Positions 25,901 to 35,903 of a stretch of DNA of 64,000 nt are shown here, piece by piece. The DNA is taken from NCBI RefSeq assembly GCF_027257155.1, contig NZ_JAPWDU010000002.1, positions 62,001-126,000 on the forward strand, in the 5' to 3' direction. Each line of letters starts with the position of its first letter. Position 1 is the stretch's first letter. A program made the position numbers and the translations under genes. The stretch is from Cerasicoccus sp. TK19100 (GTDB lineage Bacteria > Verrucomicrobiota > Verrucomicrobiia > Opitutales > Cerasicoccaceae). The notes under the pieces were generated by a model. That model was given only the letters and a program-made list of their open reading frames with translations. It had not been told where the DNA came from and searched no databases.

Positions 25901-28900
25901 ATGATTGGATCTATTCTTAAGAAGTTTTCGGGCAGCCACTACCGCAAGTTTTACAAGCGGGCTCAACCCATTGTAGAAAAAATCAACCAGCTGGAGCAGG
26001 AATACCAGTCGCTCTCTGAAGAGCAGCTGAAAGCCAAGACTCCAGAGCTGATGGCCCGTTATCAGGACGCCTGGAAGGCGGGCGTGGAAAGACTCGGTGG
26101 CGAGAACGCGGAGCCAGACAAGTTGGTCGACCTCAACAAGGCGATCCTTGACGATATCCTGCCCGAGGCGTTTGCCGTGTGTAAAAACGCTGCCCGCCGC
26201 CTCTGCGGCACGCCAATTGAATACACTGGCACGCAGGACACCTGGAATATGGTCCACTACGATTGCCAGTTGATCGGCGGTATGGCACTCCACGATAATA
26301 AGATCGCGGAAATGGCTACCGGTGAAGGTAAGACACTCGTCTCGACCCTGCCGTTGTATTTGAATGCGCTGACCGGCCGCAATTGCCAGTTGGTGACCGT
26401 TAACGAATACCTGGCGCGACGTGACGCCGAGTGGATGGGCCACCTTTTCAAGTATCTCGGCCTGACCATCGGCGTGCTTTACAACCAGCAGCCCAACGAA
26501 GAAAAGCGCGCCGCTTACCAGTGTAATTTAACCTATGGCACCGCCTCGGAGTTTGGTTTCGATTACCTGCGCGACAACGGCATGGCTTCCACCAAGGAGC
26601 AGCAGGTCCAGAAGGAGCACTATTACTGCATCGTCGACGAAATTGACTCCATCCTGATCGACGAAGCGCGCACACCGCTGATCATTTCCGGCCCGATGGC
26701 CGAAGACCGCGAAGCACCGTTTCAGGAGCACAAGGCCGGCATCACCAAGCTCGTTTCCGCGCAGTTCAAGCTTTGCAACAAGCTTATCATCGAGGCCAAG
26801 AACGAACTGGAAAAAGAGGACGCCGACCGCAATGACGCCTTCCGCAAAATGCTCCAGGTCAAGCTCGGCATGCCGAAGAACCCGACCTTCATGCGCCTCA
26901 TGGAAAGGGGCGATGTCCGCATGGCATACGAGAAGTATGACCTCGAGATGCACTCGGACTTCAATAAGGTGCAGCTCCACGCGCTCAAGGAGGAGCTTTA
27001 CTACACGATTGACGAAAAGCAGCACCAGGCCGACCTCACTGAGGCAGGTCGTTCCACGTTGCGCCCCGGCGACCCCGACGCTTTCGTGATGCCGGACCTG
27101 CCGACCGAATTTACTGAAATTGACCGCGACGAGAGCCTCGACGATGAGGCCAAAATGAAGGCCAAGCAGGAAGCGGAGGCCAACTTCGCTCAACGCAGCG
27201 AAGACCTGCACTGCATTAGCCAGCTCCTGCGCGCTTATTCGCTCTACGAGCGCGATAAGCAATACGTCGTTACTGACGAGGGCAAGGTGGTCATTATTGA
27301 CGAAAATACCGGCCGCCCGATGCCTGGCCGCCGTTGGTCCGAAGGGCTCCACCAGGCAGTCGAAGCCAAGGAAAACGTCAAGATCGAGAAGGAAACCAAG
27401 ACCTACGCGACGATCACGATCCAGAACTATTTCCGCCTCTACGAAAAGCTTGCCGGTATGACGGGCACGGCGGAAACCGAGGTCCAGGAGTTTCATGATA
27501 TTTACAGCTTGGAGGTCATGATTATCCCGACCAACAAGCCTTGCATTCGTGAGGACGAGAACGATGTCATTTACAAAACCGAGCGCGAAAAGCATGCGGC
27601 GGTCGTGGAAGACGTCGCCGCCGCCCACGAGCGCGGCCAGCCGGTCCTGTTGGGCACGGCGTCGGTTATTTCCTCCGAAGACATCAGCAAGCTGCTGACG
27701 AAGAAGAAAATTCCGCACTCGGTGCTCAACGCGAAATACCACCAGCAGGAGGCAGAGATCGTCGCCAATGCCGGTCAGCGCGGGTCTGTTACCGTGGCCA
27801 CCAACATGGCTGGTCGCGGAACCGACATTAAGCTCGGCGAAGGTGTCCGCGAGTTGGGTGGCCTGATGGTCTTGGGCACAGAGCGCAATGAATCGCGCCG
27901 TATTGACCGCCAGTTGCGTGGTCGTTGCTCGCGTCAGGGCGACCCCGGCCGCACGAAGTTTTACGTATCGCTGGAAGACGATTTGATGCGCCTCTTTGCG
28001 AACGCGGGCCCGATTTCGAAGATTTTGCAAAGCACATTTAACGAAGGCGAAGTGCTCGAACACCCGTTGTTGAACCGTTCCATCGAGTCGGCTCAGAAGA
28101 AGGTGGAGCAGCAGCATTATTCGGTGCGCAAGCGCCTGCTGCAGTTCGACGAAGTGCTCAACCGTCAGCGTGAGGTGGTTTACGGCCTGCGGAATGACGC
28201 ACTGCACAGCGATACACCGCGTGACATCATTTTTGAAATGATCGAGGAAGAGCTCGAAGAGCGCTGGGATGCCATCGCGCCTCCGGGCAAGGAGCCGAGT
28301 GCCGATGACTTGGAGAATCTCCTGAGCTGGCTCAATAGCCACTTCCCGATCTCGCTCAAGGCCGAAGACCTCGACGGCAAGGGCCGCTCGGAGGTCGTTC
28401 AGTATCTCTCAGCAGCCGTGAACAAGGTCTATGCCGAGAAGGAAGCACTGGAAGACCCGGATCACATCGTAGGCCTGCAGCGTAAGCTGATCACCATTTC
28501 GATCGATAATAACTGGCAGGATCACCTGACCGAAATCGAGGACCTGCGTCGCGCGATCTACCTGCGTGGTCACGCGCAGAAGGATCCACTGGTCGAGTTC
28601 AAGAACGAAGCTTTCACTTACTTCCAGGAAATGATGGGCCGTGTGCGCAACGAGCTCTGCCGCCGTCTGTTCCGTAGCTCCACTTCGCTGGAGGCTCACG
28701 TGCGCTCGCAGCAGATGATGCAGCAAAAGGCGCAAATGAGCGGCCCGGACGAAGGTGCCGTGGCGCAAGGGCAGGGTGTCGGATCAGCCGGTCTCGCCGT
28801 TGCCTCCCAGCCTCAGGCCAAGCTGCCGAAGGTCAAGAAGCCGGAGCCGGTCGTCAACTTGCCCAAGATCGGTCGCAATGAAGTGGTGACCATCCGCCGT

Positions 28901-28990
28901 GGTACGCAAACCGAGACGATGAAGTTCAAGAAGGCCGAGCCGCTCTTGCGGCACGAAGGCTGGGTGCTCGTCGAGCAGGTAAAGCAGTAA
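25901..28990 (+). CDS. secA: Protein translocase ATPase subunit SecA
   Basis: SecA drives export through SecYEG. From the ATG at 25901 the product has 1029 residues, compared with about 900 in E. coli. Visible motifs are ATGEGKTLV near 140 (Walker A), [16 protein letters not shown] near 245, [17 protein letters not shown], and [16 protein letters not shown] long charged insertion of about 120 residues (roughly 295-440) interrupts the region after LIISGPM. The C-terminus ends in a Lys/Pro-rich tail and a short beta-like segment. The usual Cys-rich zinc motif (SecB binding) is absent. The frame is open to 25871, but family alignment favours MIGSILKKF. Confidence 0.97.
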   Translation: MIGSILKKFSGSHYRKFYKRAQPIVEKINQLEQEYQSLSEEQLKAKTPELMARYQDAWKAGVERLGGENAEPDKLVDLNKAILDDILPEAFAVCKNAARRLCGTPIEYTGTQDTWNMVHYDCQLIGGMALHDNKIAEMATGEGKTLVSTLPLYLNALTGRNCQLVTVNEYLARRDAEWMGHLFKYLGLTIGVLYNQQPNEEKRAAYQCNLTYGTASEFGFDYLRDNGMASTKEQQVQKEHYYCIVDEIDSILIDEARTPLIISGPMAEDREAPFQEHKAGITKLVSAQFKLCNKLIIEAKNELEKEDADRNDAFRKMLQVKLGMPKNPTFMRLMERGDVRMAYEKYDLEMHSDFNKVQLHALKEELYYTIDEKQHQADLTEAGRSTLRPGDPDAFVMPDLPTEFTEIDRDESLDDEAKMKAKQEAEANFAQRSEDLHCISQLLRAYSLYERDKQYVVTDEGKVVIIDENTGRPMPGRRWSEGLHQAVEAKENVKIEKETKTYATITIQNYFRLYEKLAGMTGTAETEVQEFHDIYSLEVMIIPTNKPCIREDENDVIYKTEREKHAAVVEDVAAAHERGQPVLLGTASVISSEDISKLLTKKKIPHSVLNAKYHQQEAEIVANAGQRGSVTVATNMAGRGTDIKLGEGVRELGGLMVLGTERNESRRIDRQLRGRCSRQGDPGRTKFYVSLEDDLMRLFANAGPISKILQSTFNEGEVLEHPLLNRSIESAQKKVEQQHYSVRKRLLQFDEVLNRQREVVYGLRNDALHSDTPRDIIFEMIEEELEERWDAIAPPGKEPSADDLENLLSWLNSHFPISLKAEDLDGKGRSEVVQYLSAAVNKVYAEKEALEDPDHIVGLQRKLITISIDNNWQDHLTEIEDLRRAIYLRGHAQKDPLVEFKNEAFTYFQEMMGRVRNELCRRLFRSSTSLEAHVRSQQMMQQKAQMSGPDEGAVAQGQGVGSAGLAVASQPQAKLPKVKKPEPVVNLPKIGRNEVVTIRRGTQTETMKFKKAEPLLRHEGWVLVEQVKQ

Positions 28991-29012
28991 ACGCGCCGCT
29001 AAACTTACCTAC

Positions 29013-29047
29013 AACAAAGCCTGATTCGTAGTGAATCAGGCTTTGTT
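29013..29047. terminator. Bidirectional terminator-like hairpin after secA
   Basis: AACAAAGCCTGATTC (29013-29027) and GAATCAGGCTTTGTT (29033-29047) form a perfect 15-bp stem with a GTAGT loop. It lies between the convergent stops of secA and the VWA gene, so it could end both. The T-run is short (TTTGTT). Confidence 0.75.
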
Positions 29048-29073
29048 GCTAAATGGGTGGTTGAAGCGGTGCT

Positions 29074-30102
29074 TTAGCCGTCGCCGCGTCCGTCCGGGCG
29101 TTCGATATCGTCCATCGTTTCAATCAGGCGGAATTTGCCGCCAGTTGCGCCCGCAATACGTCGCATACCGGATGCGGCTTTTGGCTCGCCAAGTGCGATC
29201 GTGTGAATGCGCAGGTCGCGATTTTCACGCTTCCACTCATTGACCAAAGACATGGTTTCGACGATGTCTTCATCGCTGGTAGCCCCGTCGGTCAGGAAGT
29301 AAATGACCTCTGGTGCCGGTTTCAATGTACGGGCCAGGCGCAGTGGATTACTCCAAACCGTGCCGCCGGACATGTCCTGTTTCTTCAAATAAGTTAGCAG
29401 TTCGGAGCGGTATTTTGGGGTCAACCGGTTCCACTCGGGCTTTTTGAGGGCATCGAAATCCTTGGGGCGGTGACTGTGCCAATCACCCTTCTTGCCAGTG
29501 TAGAGGTCACGCACTTTGCCTTCGCTTTCTCCCACAGTCCAAGCAGGTCCGGAGAAGAGAATGACCGTAACGATAATATTTTCGTCCATGGCCTCAATGC
29601 TCGTTACTAGCTGTTCCTTGAGCAGTTGAAAACGAGTGATGTCGCTGCCCTTAATCGGGTCTTTCATGGACTTGGAGTAGTCCACAATGAAGCACACGCT
29701 TTCGGCCCGGTCGCGAATACCGCCAAAGCCGAGGTTGAGCTTGGAGAGATCAATAGCACCACCGCCGAGGCCGGAGCCGCCAAAACCACGGCCCGCTATG
29801 TTCGAGCGCTGCTCGATCACGGGCATATCGAAATCCATCTCAACCAAGGGCATCTGCTGATCAATGGCGATCACTTTTGCGGCTGGCGCTGGTGGCTTGG
29901 TGTCCGTCAATTGAACGGGAATTTGCTTGGGCGGAGGAATGACTTCCGCCATGGGAGGAGCGACCATTTCCACCTCTTCTTCGGTGATTTGATTAAAGAT
30001 CGTGATACCTCCGAGGATCAGGAGCCCGACTATATGGATGACCAGGCTAACGATAATGACTTCAACGAGAGGAAGGTTAATTTTCTTCTTTTTCTTGGGC
30101 AT
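29074..30102 (-). CDS. VWA-domain protein with TonB-like membrane anchor
   Basis: The 342-residue product starts with a Lys-rich tip and one membrane helix (about 11-36). A Pro/Glu-rich segment (about 48-75) follows, as in TonB/energy-transducing anchors, then a Gly-rich patch (GRGFGGSGLGGG, about 104-115). Residues 133-330 are a von Willebrand A domain: the MIDAS motif DYSKS starts at Asp141, followed by SGGTVW and FLTDGATSDEDIV. The MIDAS is complete, so metal-dependent ligand binding in the periplasm is likely. The partner is unknown. It is the last gene of a minus-strand run that includes the squalene genes, 187 bases beyond the hpnD-hpnE fusion. Confidence 0.8.
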   Translation of the reverse strand: MPKKKKKINLPLVEVIIVSLVIHIVGLLILGGITIFNQITEEEVEMVAPPMAEVIPPPKQIPVQLTDTKPPAPAAKVIAIDQQMPLVEMDFDMPVIEQRSNIAGRGFGGSGLGGGAIDLSKLNLGFGGIRDRAESVCFIVDYSKSMKDPIKGSDITRFQLLKEQLVTSIEAMDENIIVTVILFSGPAWTVGESEGKVRDLYTGKKGDWHSHRPKDFDALKKPEWNRLTPKYRSELLTYLKKQDMSGGTVWSNPLRLARTLKPAPEVIYFLTDGATSDEDIVETMSLVNEWKRENRDLRIHTIALGEPKAASGMRRIAGATGGKFRLIETMDDIERPDGRGDG

Positions 30103-30224
30103 TTGGGTGGGGGGATACTGTATTCAACGGTTTGCCTTACTATGAGCTTAAGGTGATTTAAGGAAATCATAAGCGCGAGCAATAGGTTGCTTTATCAGTA
30201 AATTACCACAAATGCGCGCAGCGT

Positions 30225-30268
30225 TAACGCTCACCGGCGGTTAAGCTATTAACTGACCGGTTGCGTTA
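30225..30268. repeat. Interrupted palindrome downstream of the squalene gene
   Basis: TAACGC, CCGG and TTAA on the left are matched in mirror order by TTAA, CCGG and GCGTTA on the right, with short unequal spacers. This gives an imperfect 44-base palindrome 21 bases beyond the stop of the fusion gene. No T-run follows. It may be a transcript-end structure. Confidence 0.4.
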
Positions 30269-30289
30269 GATTGCGAGGATGGCGGGCGA

Positions 30290-32539
30290 TTAAATCGCGA
30301 GCGTGATCTTCGGCTGTACGTTTTCGTCGATGGCCTTTACCGCCATGTCTCCGCTCAAGGCTGCGCCTTCGATGGTGGCAGGTAGCCCGGTCTGTATCCA
30401 GTCACCGGCCAACCAAACATTGTCCCACGGTGCTTCATCCGTTCGCGGACGATTGCCGGCAGTAGTCGGGCGGGCGGAGAAGGTGGCATCCTTGCTTTTG
30501 TAAACCAATGAACGCTCGACCTTTACGTCGGTTGCGTCCGGGAAAAAACGGTTCAGCTCACCTTGAAGTTTATCCATGATCTCGTTGCTCTTGAGCTTCA
30601 TCCAACCGTCGGCCGCGCTGACAATAATGGCGTAGAGATGCTTGCCCTGATGCTCGGGCGTTAGGGTGTTGGTGCGGTCAAAAATCCAGTGAATGGAAGA
30701 ATCAAGCAGGCCGACGAAACCGGTGGGGTGCTTGAAAATTTCCTTATTAGTCAGGATGTGGATGCTGAGAATGGATGCAGACGGGATCGACGAAACGCGG
30801 TTTTTGATGGCCGTGCCCGAGGGCAACAGGCCGCGCAAAGCCGTCCAGGGAAGCGCGCAGATATGGATATCCGCCGAGATGCGATCGCCTTTGCTGGTTT
30901 CGATGGCGCAGGCCATATCGTCCACGGCGACGACGGACTTCACCTGCGACTTGCGGCGAATACCTCCGCCGATAGCCTGCAAGTAGAGCTCGGTTTCGGG
31001 CTCGAAAACTTCAGTGAGGCCAACCTTGGCCAAGTAGATCGCGGAGTCATCCACCGAGCCAAATAGCGAGCGGCGAATCGTTTCGTAAAGCAACTGGGCG
31101 CAAGCGGTGCTGAGCGGTTCGTTGAGCGCGGCCACGCAAAATGGCTCCCACAGGGCGCGCATGGAACCCTCTGTCTGGCCATTATCGCGAAGCCATTCGA
31201 GGGCAGTCTGCTGGTCGGCTGGCTGCGCGCCGAGGCGCATCTTGGCCCCCAGAGCAGTGATCGCCAGACGATCGTTCTTGGTGAGCGCGCTAAAATTCAT
31301 CAGCCCGGCCAGCAGATGCAGCGGGGCGGTCACGTCCTTCGCTGCCAGCTCGGACCACTTGCCGCCGTCGCCGACGTAAGGCACGCAAAGGCGGTTCTGG
31401 CGCTCGAATTTGTGGCTGATACCGAGCGTATCCAGCAAATCGAGAAAGGCTTTGTAGCAGCCCATCACGATGTGAGCTCCGTTATCCAGCGTGAGGCCGG
31501 TGGGCGCATCACTGAGGCTATGGGCGCGGCCGCCGAGGTAGGACTTCGATTCCAGCAGTGTCGGCGTAAAGCCTTCGTAGCCAAGGCGTACTGCGGATGT
31601 AATGCCCGCAATGCCGCCACCCCAGACCAGGGCGGTCCCCGGCGCGCGTCGAACCGGCATCGGCTTGTTGATCGACTTCAGCGTGCGCCAGATCAGGTGA
31701 ATTTTGCGACCTTTTGAAAGGCGTACCCGCTCCTTGGTTAGCCGGAAATCGCGGGCGGCGATCTTATCCAGAATGTCTTCGTATACGGCCCCCATGATGA
31801 GGGCGGCCTTGAGGTTGTGCCGCTCGGTAGCGGGTAGGAGGCGGCGCGCCTTGTTGAAGAAGTGCTTGCACCGGTAGTGGCACATGCGGAACAGGCGCTT
31901 GCAATTCTCGTTGTCGGCGGGGTGAGCGAGGTCAGCCTCCGTCACGCCAAAGGCCCGCAGCTCGGCTTGCGGCAGGTAAACGCGGCCAATGTCGTTGTAG
32001 TCTTCCACGACGTCGCGGAGGATGTTGGTAAACTGGAGCGCGTAGCCGAGTGTCTCGGCGTATTCGTCGATATTCGGGTGGTTGCAGCCAAAGATACGCA
32101 CCGAAACAAGACCCACGGCCGAGGCCACGCCAAAGCAATATTCGCGCAGCTCTTCAAAGGTTTCGTAGCGCCGGTTGCCGATGTCCATCGATACGCCGTC
32201 CACGATCGCCAACAGGTCCTGTTCACGGATATCGAACTCCTTGATGATCGGAGCCAATTCGGCGGCCAGGCGGATCTCACCACGACCGGAATAGCAGGCC
32301 TGAATTTCCTGTCGCCAGGCGTTGAGTCCGGCAGCTTTGTCGGCATCGGGCTTGTCCGGATCATCGGCGATATCGTCCACGATGCGGCAGAAGTCGTAGA
32401 AGACGTTCATCGCGTCACGGCGTCGGCGCTCCAGCCAAAAGAGCGTCGCGGCGAGGTTGGACGACTTGCGGGCCTGGATGGCTTCAGCGGAGTCTGATGC
32501 CGGCGCTGGCGGCAGGGGCGTAGCAGTCACTTCAGCCAT
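30290..32539 (-). CDS. Fused presqualene diphosphate synthase / squalene-associated FAD oxidoreductase (HpnD-HpnE)
   Basis: One 749-residue frame joins two enzymes of bacterial squalene synthesis. Residues 25-285 are a trans-isoprenyl diphosphate synthase of the HpnD type with both Asp-rich motifs, DDIAD at 55-59 and DVVED at 176-180 within ILRDVVEDYNDIGRVYLP. After a linker of about 15 residues comes an FAD-dependent amine-oxidase fold with dinucleotide motif GGGIAG at 307-312 and YLGGRAHSL, as in HpnE. In characterised systems HpnD makes presqualene diphosphate from farnesyl diphosphate, HpnC makes hydroxysqualene, and HpnE reduces it to squalene. HpnC is two genes upstream. The N-terminal part alone could be read as phytoene synthase, and the context favours squalene. 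Confidence 0.88.
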   Translation of the reverse strand: MAEVTATPLPPAPASDSAEAIQARKSSNLAATLFWLERRRRDAMNVFYDFCRIVDDIADDPDKPDADKAAGLNAWRQEIQACYSGRGEIRLAAELAPIIKEFDIREQDLLAIVDGVSMDIGNRRYETFEELREYCFGVASAVGLVSVRIFGCNHPNIDEYAETLGYALQFTNILRDVVEDYNDIGRVYLPQAELRAFGVTEADLAHPADNENCKRLFRMCHYRCKHFFNKARRLLPATERHNLKAALIMGAVYEDILDKIAARDFRLTKERVRLSKGRKIHLIWRTLKSINKPMPVRRAPGTALVWGGGIAGITSAVRLGYEGFTPTLLESKSYLGGRAHSLSDAPTGLTLDNGAHIVMGCYKAFLDLLDTLGISHKFERQNRLCVPYVGDGGKWSELAAKDVTAPLHLLAGLMNFSALTKNDRLAITALGAKMRLGAQPADQQTALEWLRDNGQTEGSMRALWEPFCVAALNEPLSTACAQLLYETIRRSLFGSVDDSAIYLAKVGLTEVFEPETELYLQAIGGGIRRKSQVKSVVAVDDMACAIETSKGDRISADIHICALPWTALRGLLPSGTAIKNRVSSIPSASILSIHILTNKEIFKHPTGFVGLLDSSIHWIFDRTNTLTPEHQGKHLYAIIVSAADGWMKLKSNEIMDKLQGELNRFFPDATDVKVERSLVYKSKDATFSARPTTAGNRPRTDEAPWDNVWLAGDWIQTGLPATIEGAALSGDMAVKAIDENVQPKITLAI

Positions 32540-32576
32540 TTATCTTGCAAACATACATTCGGGGCAAACGGCGCGG

Positions 32577-33512
32577 CTACTTGCCATGCTCGCGGCTCAG
32601 GGCGTCGACCATGGCGTCGCTAATGTCTTCCTGAGTCAGCTTGAGTTGCTCGGCAATTTCGTGAATGGTGACCGATTCGATGTGGCGAATCACCTGATCG
32701 GCGCGGGACACGTCAATCAAAACGCCAAGGGCGTCGATGCGTTCTTTTTGCGTAGTGACTTCGTAAAACTCGCGGGCCAGACGTAGCAGGTCTACGCCTT
32801 GCGCCTCCTCGGAGAAAGCGATCTGTGTCAGGAAGGCGGCTTCCTGCTTGGTCAATTTCCAGCGGGAGGCGACGGCCTGTTCGATGACGGCAATTTCTGA
32901 CGGGGCGACTTCTTCGTCCGCATTGGCCACGCGGGCCAGCAAAGCACCAAAGAGGATTAGACGCTGCTTTTCCTGCTGCGAAATATTCAGGTCGATTTCC
33001 TGTTCGGCAAAACGCTCTTCCAGGATCATGAGCAACTGTAAGCGGTCGCCTTGGCCGAGCTTCGTAATTTCGTCGGGGCGCAGCGATTTGCGGATGGCGT
33101 TATCGCGGCGTTTCAGGGATTCGTGAATGGCCTCCGAGAGGCCGTCGAGGTCGACTTTGTCCGACTCTTTGCGCAAGACGTAAGAAACTTCGCGAATGGC
33201 CTGCTGTTCTTCGGTGGTGATCACGCCGTCGGCCATAAACACACGGTTGGTCGCCTGGGTGATGAAGTCGCGGTCTTCATCGTTTTCCACGAGGTCGTGC
33301 AGCTCGGAAAGCAGTTCCTGGCGCTCGTTCTCATTGATCTGAGACTCCATGTACTGCGTGAGTTCCGTCCAGGCGGCATCGTCGACGCCGGGCAGGTGGA
33401 AAATGATGTCTTTCAGGCAATCAATCTCCTGTGGCTGAATCTTGCCATCCGCCCAAGCGGCAGCAAAGAGGGTTTTGCCTAAAATCAGGGAGAGTTGCTT
33501 ATTATGGCTCAT
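32577..33512 (-). CDS. Protein with two TerB-like helical domains
   Basis: The 311-residue product is all-helical and carries two TerB-like modules, seen in ILGKTLFAAAWADGKIQPQEID (residues 10-31) with MADGVITTEEQQAIRE near 93, and in LFGALLARVANADEEVAPSEI near 185. TerB domains bind metal through Asp/Glu pairs and occur in membrane-stress and tellurite systems. No other ter gene is here. It lies between hpnC and the hpnD-hpnE fusion, 37 bases from the latter, so it is probably cotranscribed. No link of TerB to squalene synthesis is known to me. Confidence 0.72.
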   Translation of the reverse strand: MSHNKQLSLILGKTLFAAAWADGKIQPQEIDCLKDIIFHLPGVDDAAWTELTQYMESQINENERQELLSELHDLVENDEDRDFITQATNRVFMADGVITTEEQQAIREVSYVLRKESDKVDLDGLSEAIHESLKRRDNAIRKSLRPDEITKLGQGDRLQLLMILEERFAEQEIDLNISQQEKQRLILFGALLARVANADEEVAPSEIAVIEQAVASRWKLTKQEAAFLTQIAFSEEAQGVDLLRLAREFYEVTTQKERIDALGVLIDVSRADQVIRHIESVTIHEIAEQLKLTQEDISDAMVDALSREHGK

Positions 33513-33638
33513 GGTTGGCGTTATATTTTTCTAGCCGTATTTGCTTAGAGATAAATAGGCAACACTAACAAGGCCTCTAGTTCTGGTGAAGCCATTTTTT
33601 ACCTAATTGAAGCATCTAACGCGATGATCCTGAACGGG

Positions 33639-34511
33639 CTACAGTGGAAAAAATGCACGAAACAGCAAGGCGAACTTGTCCGGCTTGCCAATCTTGGGGC
33701 GTTCTTCCAAGGTGTTGTAATCCAACTGTTTAATCTTCTTCAGGATGCGAGTTCCGCCCAGCCAGGTGAGCCGTATTTCCATGTTTAGCGGGAAAGGGAG
33801 CTCGGTTGGCAGCGGTTTGCCTTCATTGAAAAGCACCTGAGCTTTTTTGACCTGGTATTCAATGCAAGCGCGCAGTTCCGGTGAGGTTGAATCCTGCTGA
33901 AACATTTCCTCAGTGACGCCGTATTCTTCCCAGTCTTCCATCGGAATGTAGATACGGCCGTCCTTGCGGATGTCCACCCCGACGTCCTGCCAGAAGTTCG
34001 CCAACTGCAGGGCAGTGCAGATATTGTCCGACCACTCGAAGAGCTGCTCGTCGAAGTGATTATGCAAAATCAGTACGAGACGCCCAACGGGATTGGCGCT
34101 CCGGCGGCAATAGTCGAGCACGTCGATAAATGTTTCGTATCGCAGCGTCGTGCAGTCTTGCTTAAAGGCGCTGAGCAGGTCGGTAAAAAGGTCCACGGGT
34201 GCCCCTGTGCGCTCGATCGTATCAGCGACTGCGATAAATATCCACTGGGTCTCGGGCTTGAGCGGCTCGCCGTTGACGGCGGCAATTAGCTGCGCTTCGT
34301 AGGCATCGAGCTGCTCCACGCGCTCTTCGGGGGTGGGGGCACCGGGCTCGCCCCAGCCCTCGTCGGCCAAGTCGTCAGCGTAGCGCGCAAAGGCGTAAAC
34401 CGCGGCAACAAAGGGCCGAATGCGCTTGGGCACCAACCGAGCCACCGGAAAATTCTCATAGTGAGTCCGGGTCAGTTCGAGGCAGCGGCCGTAGGCTTCG
34501 TTAACAGTCAT
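33639..34511 (-). CDS. hpnC: Squalene synthase HpnC (hydroxysqualene-forming)
   Basis: The 290-residue product has the HpnC/HpnD fold with Asp-rich motifs DDLAD at 46-50 and DVGVD at 176-180 (FWQDVGVDIRKDGRIYIP), plus the conserved RSANPVGRLVL. In the three-enzyme route HpnC converts presqualene diphosphate to hydroxysqualene. The sequence DIRKDGR between motif 2 and the IYIP segment is the form seen in HpnC. It is the first gene of the minus-strand run hpnC, TerB-like, hpnD-hpnE, and is divergent from the DevBCA-type operon across 140 bases. No squalene-hopene cyclase is in the window. Confidence 0.88.
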   Translation of the reverse strand: MTVNEAYGRCLELTRTHYENFPVARLVPKRIRPFVAAVYAFARYADDLADEGWGEPGAPTPEERVEQLDAYEAQLIAAVNGEPLKPETQWIFIAVADTIERTGAPVDLFTDLLSAFKQDCTTLRYETFIDVLDYCRRSANPVGRLVLILHNHFDEQLFEWSDNICTALQLANFWQDVGVDIRKDGRIYIPMEDWEEYGVTEEMFQQDSTSPELRACIEYQVKKAQVLFNEGKPLPTELPFPLNMEIRLTWLGGTRILKKIKQLDYNTLEERPKIGKPDKFALLFRAFFPL

Positions 34512-34651
34512 TGATTCAGTAGATCGGGCACTTAAAGCGGCTATCTTGCAAAGCGCAAAGGCAAAAGTTGGCTGGTTGATTTGAAACTGAGGCCGACTGA
34601 TGCGTTTTTTACCTTTTCCTAGGCACGAACCTGCCTTACATCTTCCCGCTT

Positions 34652-35902
34652 ATGTTTTTGCTACCGTCGAGCTTCAAGCAGACCTTCTTCGGGCTGCTGG
34701 CCCTGTCCGCAACCTTGAGCTTTATTCCGCAGGCCAGCGCTGCGAAGGACGAACACGTCGCTGCACAAGGCCTGATCAAGCCGAAGGGCGACCTGATCCA
34801 CCTCGCCGCGCCCACTGGTCAAGCCGGCCAAGCCATCGTGCAAAGCCTGGAGGTCAAGCTCGGAGACTCCGTCAAGAAAGGGCAGGTCATCGCGACACTC
34901 GCCAATCGCGCCGTGGCCGAGGCCGAGCTAACTGTGGCTCAGCAAAACGCCGCGAGCACGGCTGCCGCACTGGACATTATTGAGGCCCGCTTGAAGGCGT
35001 TAGACAGTGAAATTTCCGCGGCGCAGTCCGAGGCCGACGCCATCAAGGCCCAGCTCACGGGCGTGGATGCTGCGGTCAAACAAGCGCAGGCTGGTGTCGA
35101 CCAAGCACAGAAGGCACGCCGTGAAGCGTTGGAAAAACTGGATGCCGCAATGTCCAAGATCACCGGCACACGCGCGGCTTATCAGAACACGTTGGACGAA
35201 CTCGATCCGCCGCGCCGCGAAACCGAGGAAATCAAATTTCAGCAAAAATTGCTCGATGAAGAATACCGCGAAGTGTCCGCTTCTCGTCAGGCCACCGTCG
35301 CGCGTTTGGATGCTGAGGTCGCAGCTGCCGAAGCTGCGGTTGCCGCTGCGCAATCGAAGACCGACGCGATCAATTCACAGGCCAAGAGCGCCGAAGCTGG
35401 TATTGCCACGATTGAGGCCAACAAGGCCGTGCTTGAAGCCGAGCTAAAGCAGGCGCAAGCCGCCACCGAGGCCGCCAATGCCGCCGTCGCACAGGCCAAG
35501 GCTTACCTGGCGTTGACTCAAGTGAAGTCACCCATCGACGGCACGGTGTTGCGCATTGGCGCACGGCCCGGCGAGGCGGTTGGCCCGGCGGGAGTCGTTG
35601 CGCTGGCCGACATGAGCGAGCTCCACGTGGAGGCCGAAATTTACATCGATGACGCGCGCAAGGTGAAGGCCGGGCAAAGTGTCATGGTCCGCTCCGACGC
35701 CTACGAGGGCGAGCTGCCGGGCACGGTGGTTGAAGTCGGCCAATTGGTAAACCCGCAGGGTGTCTTTAACTCCGATCCGCTGGCCTTCAGCGACAAGCGC
35801 GTCGTCCTTGCGCGCATCAAGCTGGAGCCGATTTCCGGCTGGGCACCGCCGGTGAACACCCAGGTGATTGCGCGCATCGCGGTGAAAGGCGCGGGAGAGT
35901 AG
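34652..35902 (+). CDS. ABC exporter membrane fusion protein, DevB family
   Basis: The 416-residue product begins with a hydrophobic signal/anchor (FFGLLALSATLSFI). It continues with a lipoyl half-motif (VQSLEVKLGDSVKKGQVIATL), a very long Ala/Glu/Gln-rich coiled coil (about 85-285), the return half-motif TQVKSPIDGTVLRIGARPGE, and a beta-barrel. This is the DevB type of adaptor, which in heterocystous cyanobacteria works with DevC and DevA to export glycolipids. It heads a compact three-gene operon (1 and 3 bases between genes). The cargo here is unknown. Confidence 0.85.
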   Translation: MFLLPSSFKQTFFGLLALSATLSFIPQASAAKDEHVAAQGLIKPKGDLIHLAAPTGQAGQAIVQSLEVKLGDSVKKGQVIATLANRAVAEAELTVAQQNAASTAAALDIIEARLKALDSEISAAQSEADAIKAQLTGVDAAVKQAQAGVDQAQKARREALEKLDAAMSKITGTRAAYQNTLDELDPPRRETEEIKFQQKLLDEEYREVSASRQATVARLDAEVAAAEAAVAAAQSKTDAINSQAKSAEAGIATIEANKAVLEAELKQAQAATEAANAAVAQAKAYLALTQVKSPIDGTVLRIGARPGEAVGPAGVVALADMSELHVEAEIYIDDARKVKAGQSVMVRSDAYEGELPGTVVEVGQLVNPQGVFNSDPLAFSDKRVVLARIKLEPISGWAPPVNTQVIARIAVKGAGE

Positions 35903-35903
35903 C

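Noticed and set aside
26528-28342. Minus-strand open frame of about 600 residues within secA
   Set aside because: Shadow of secA. The motifs of SecA are intact on the other strand.
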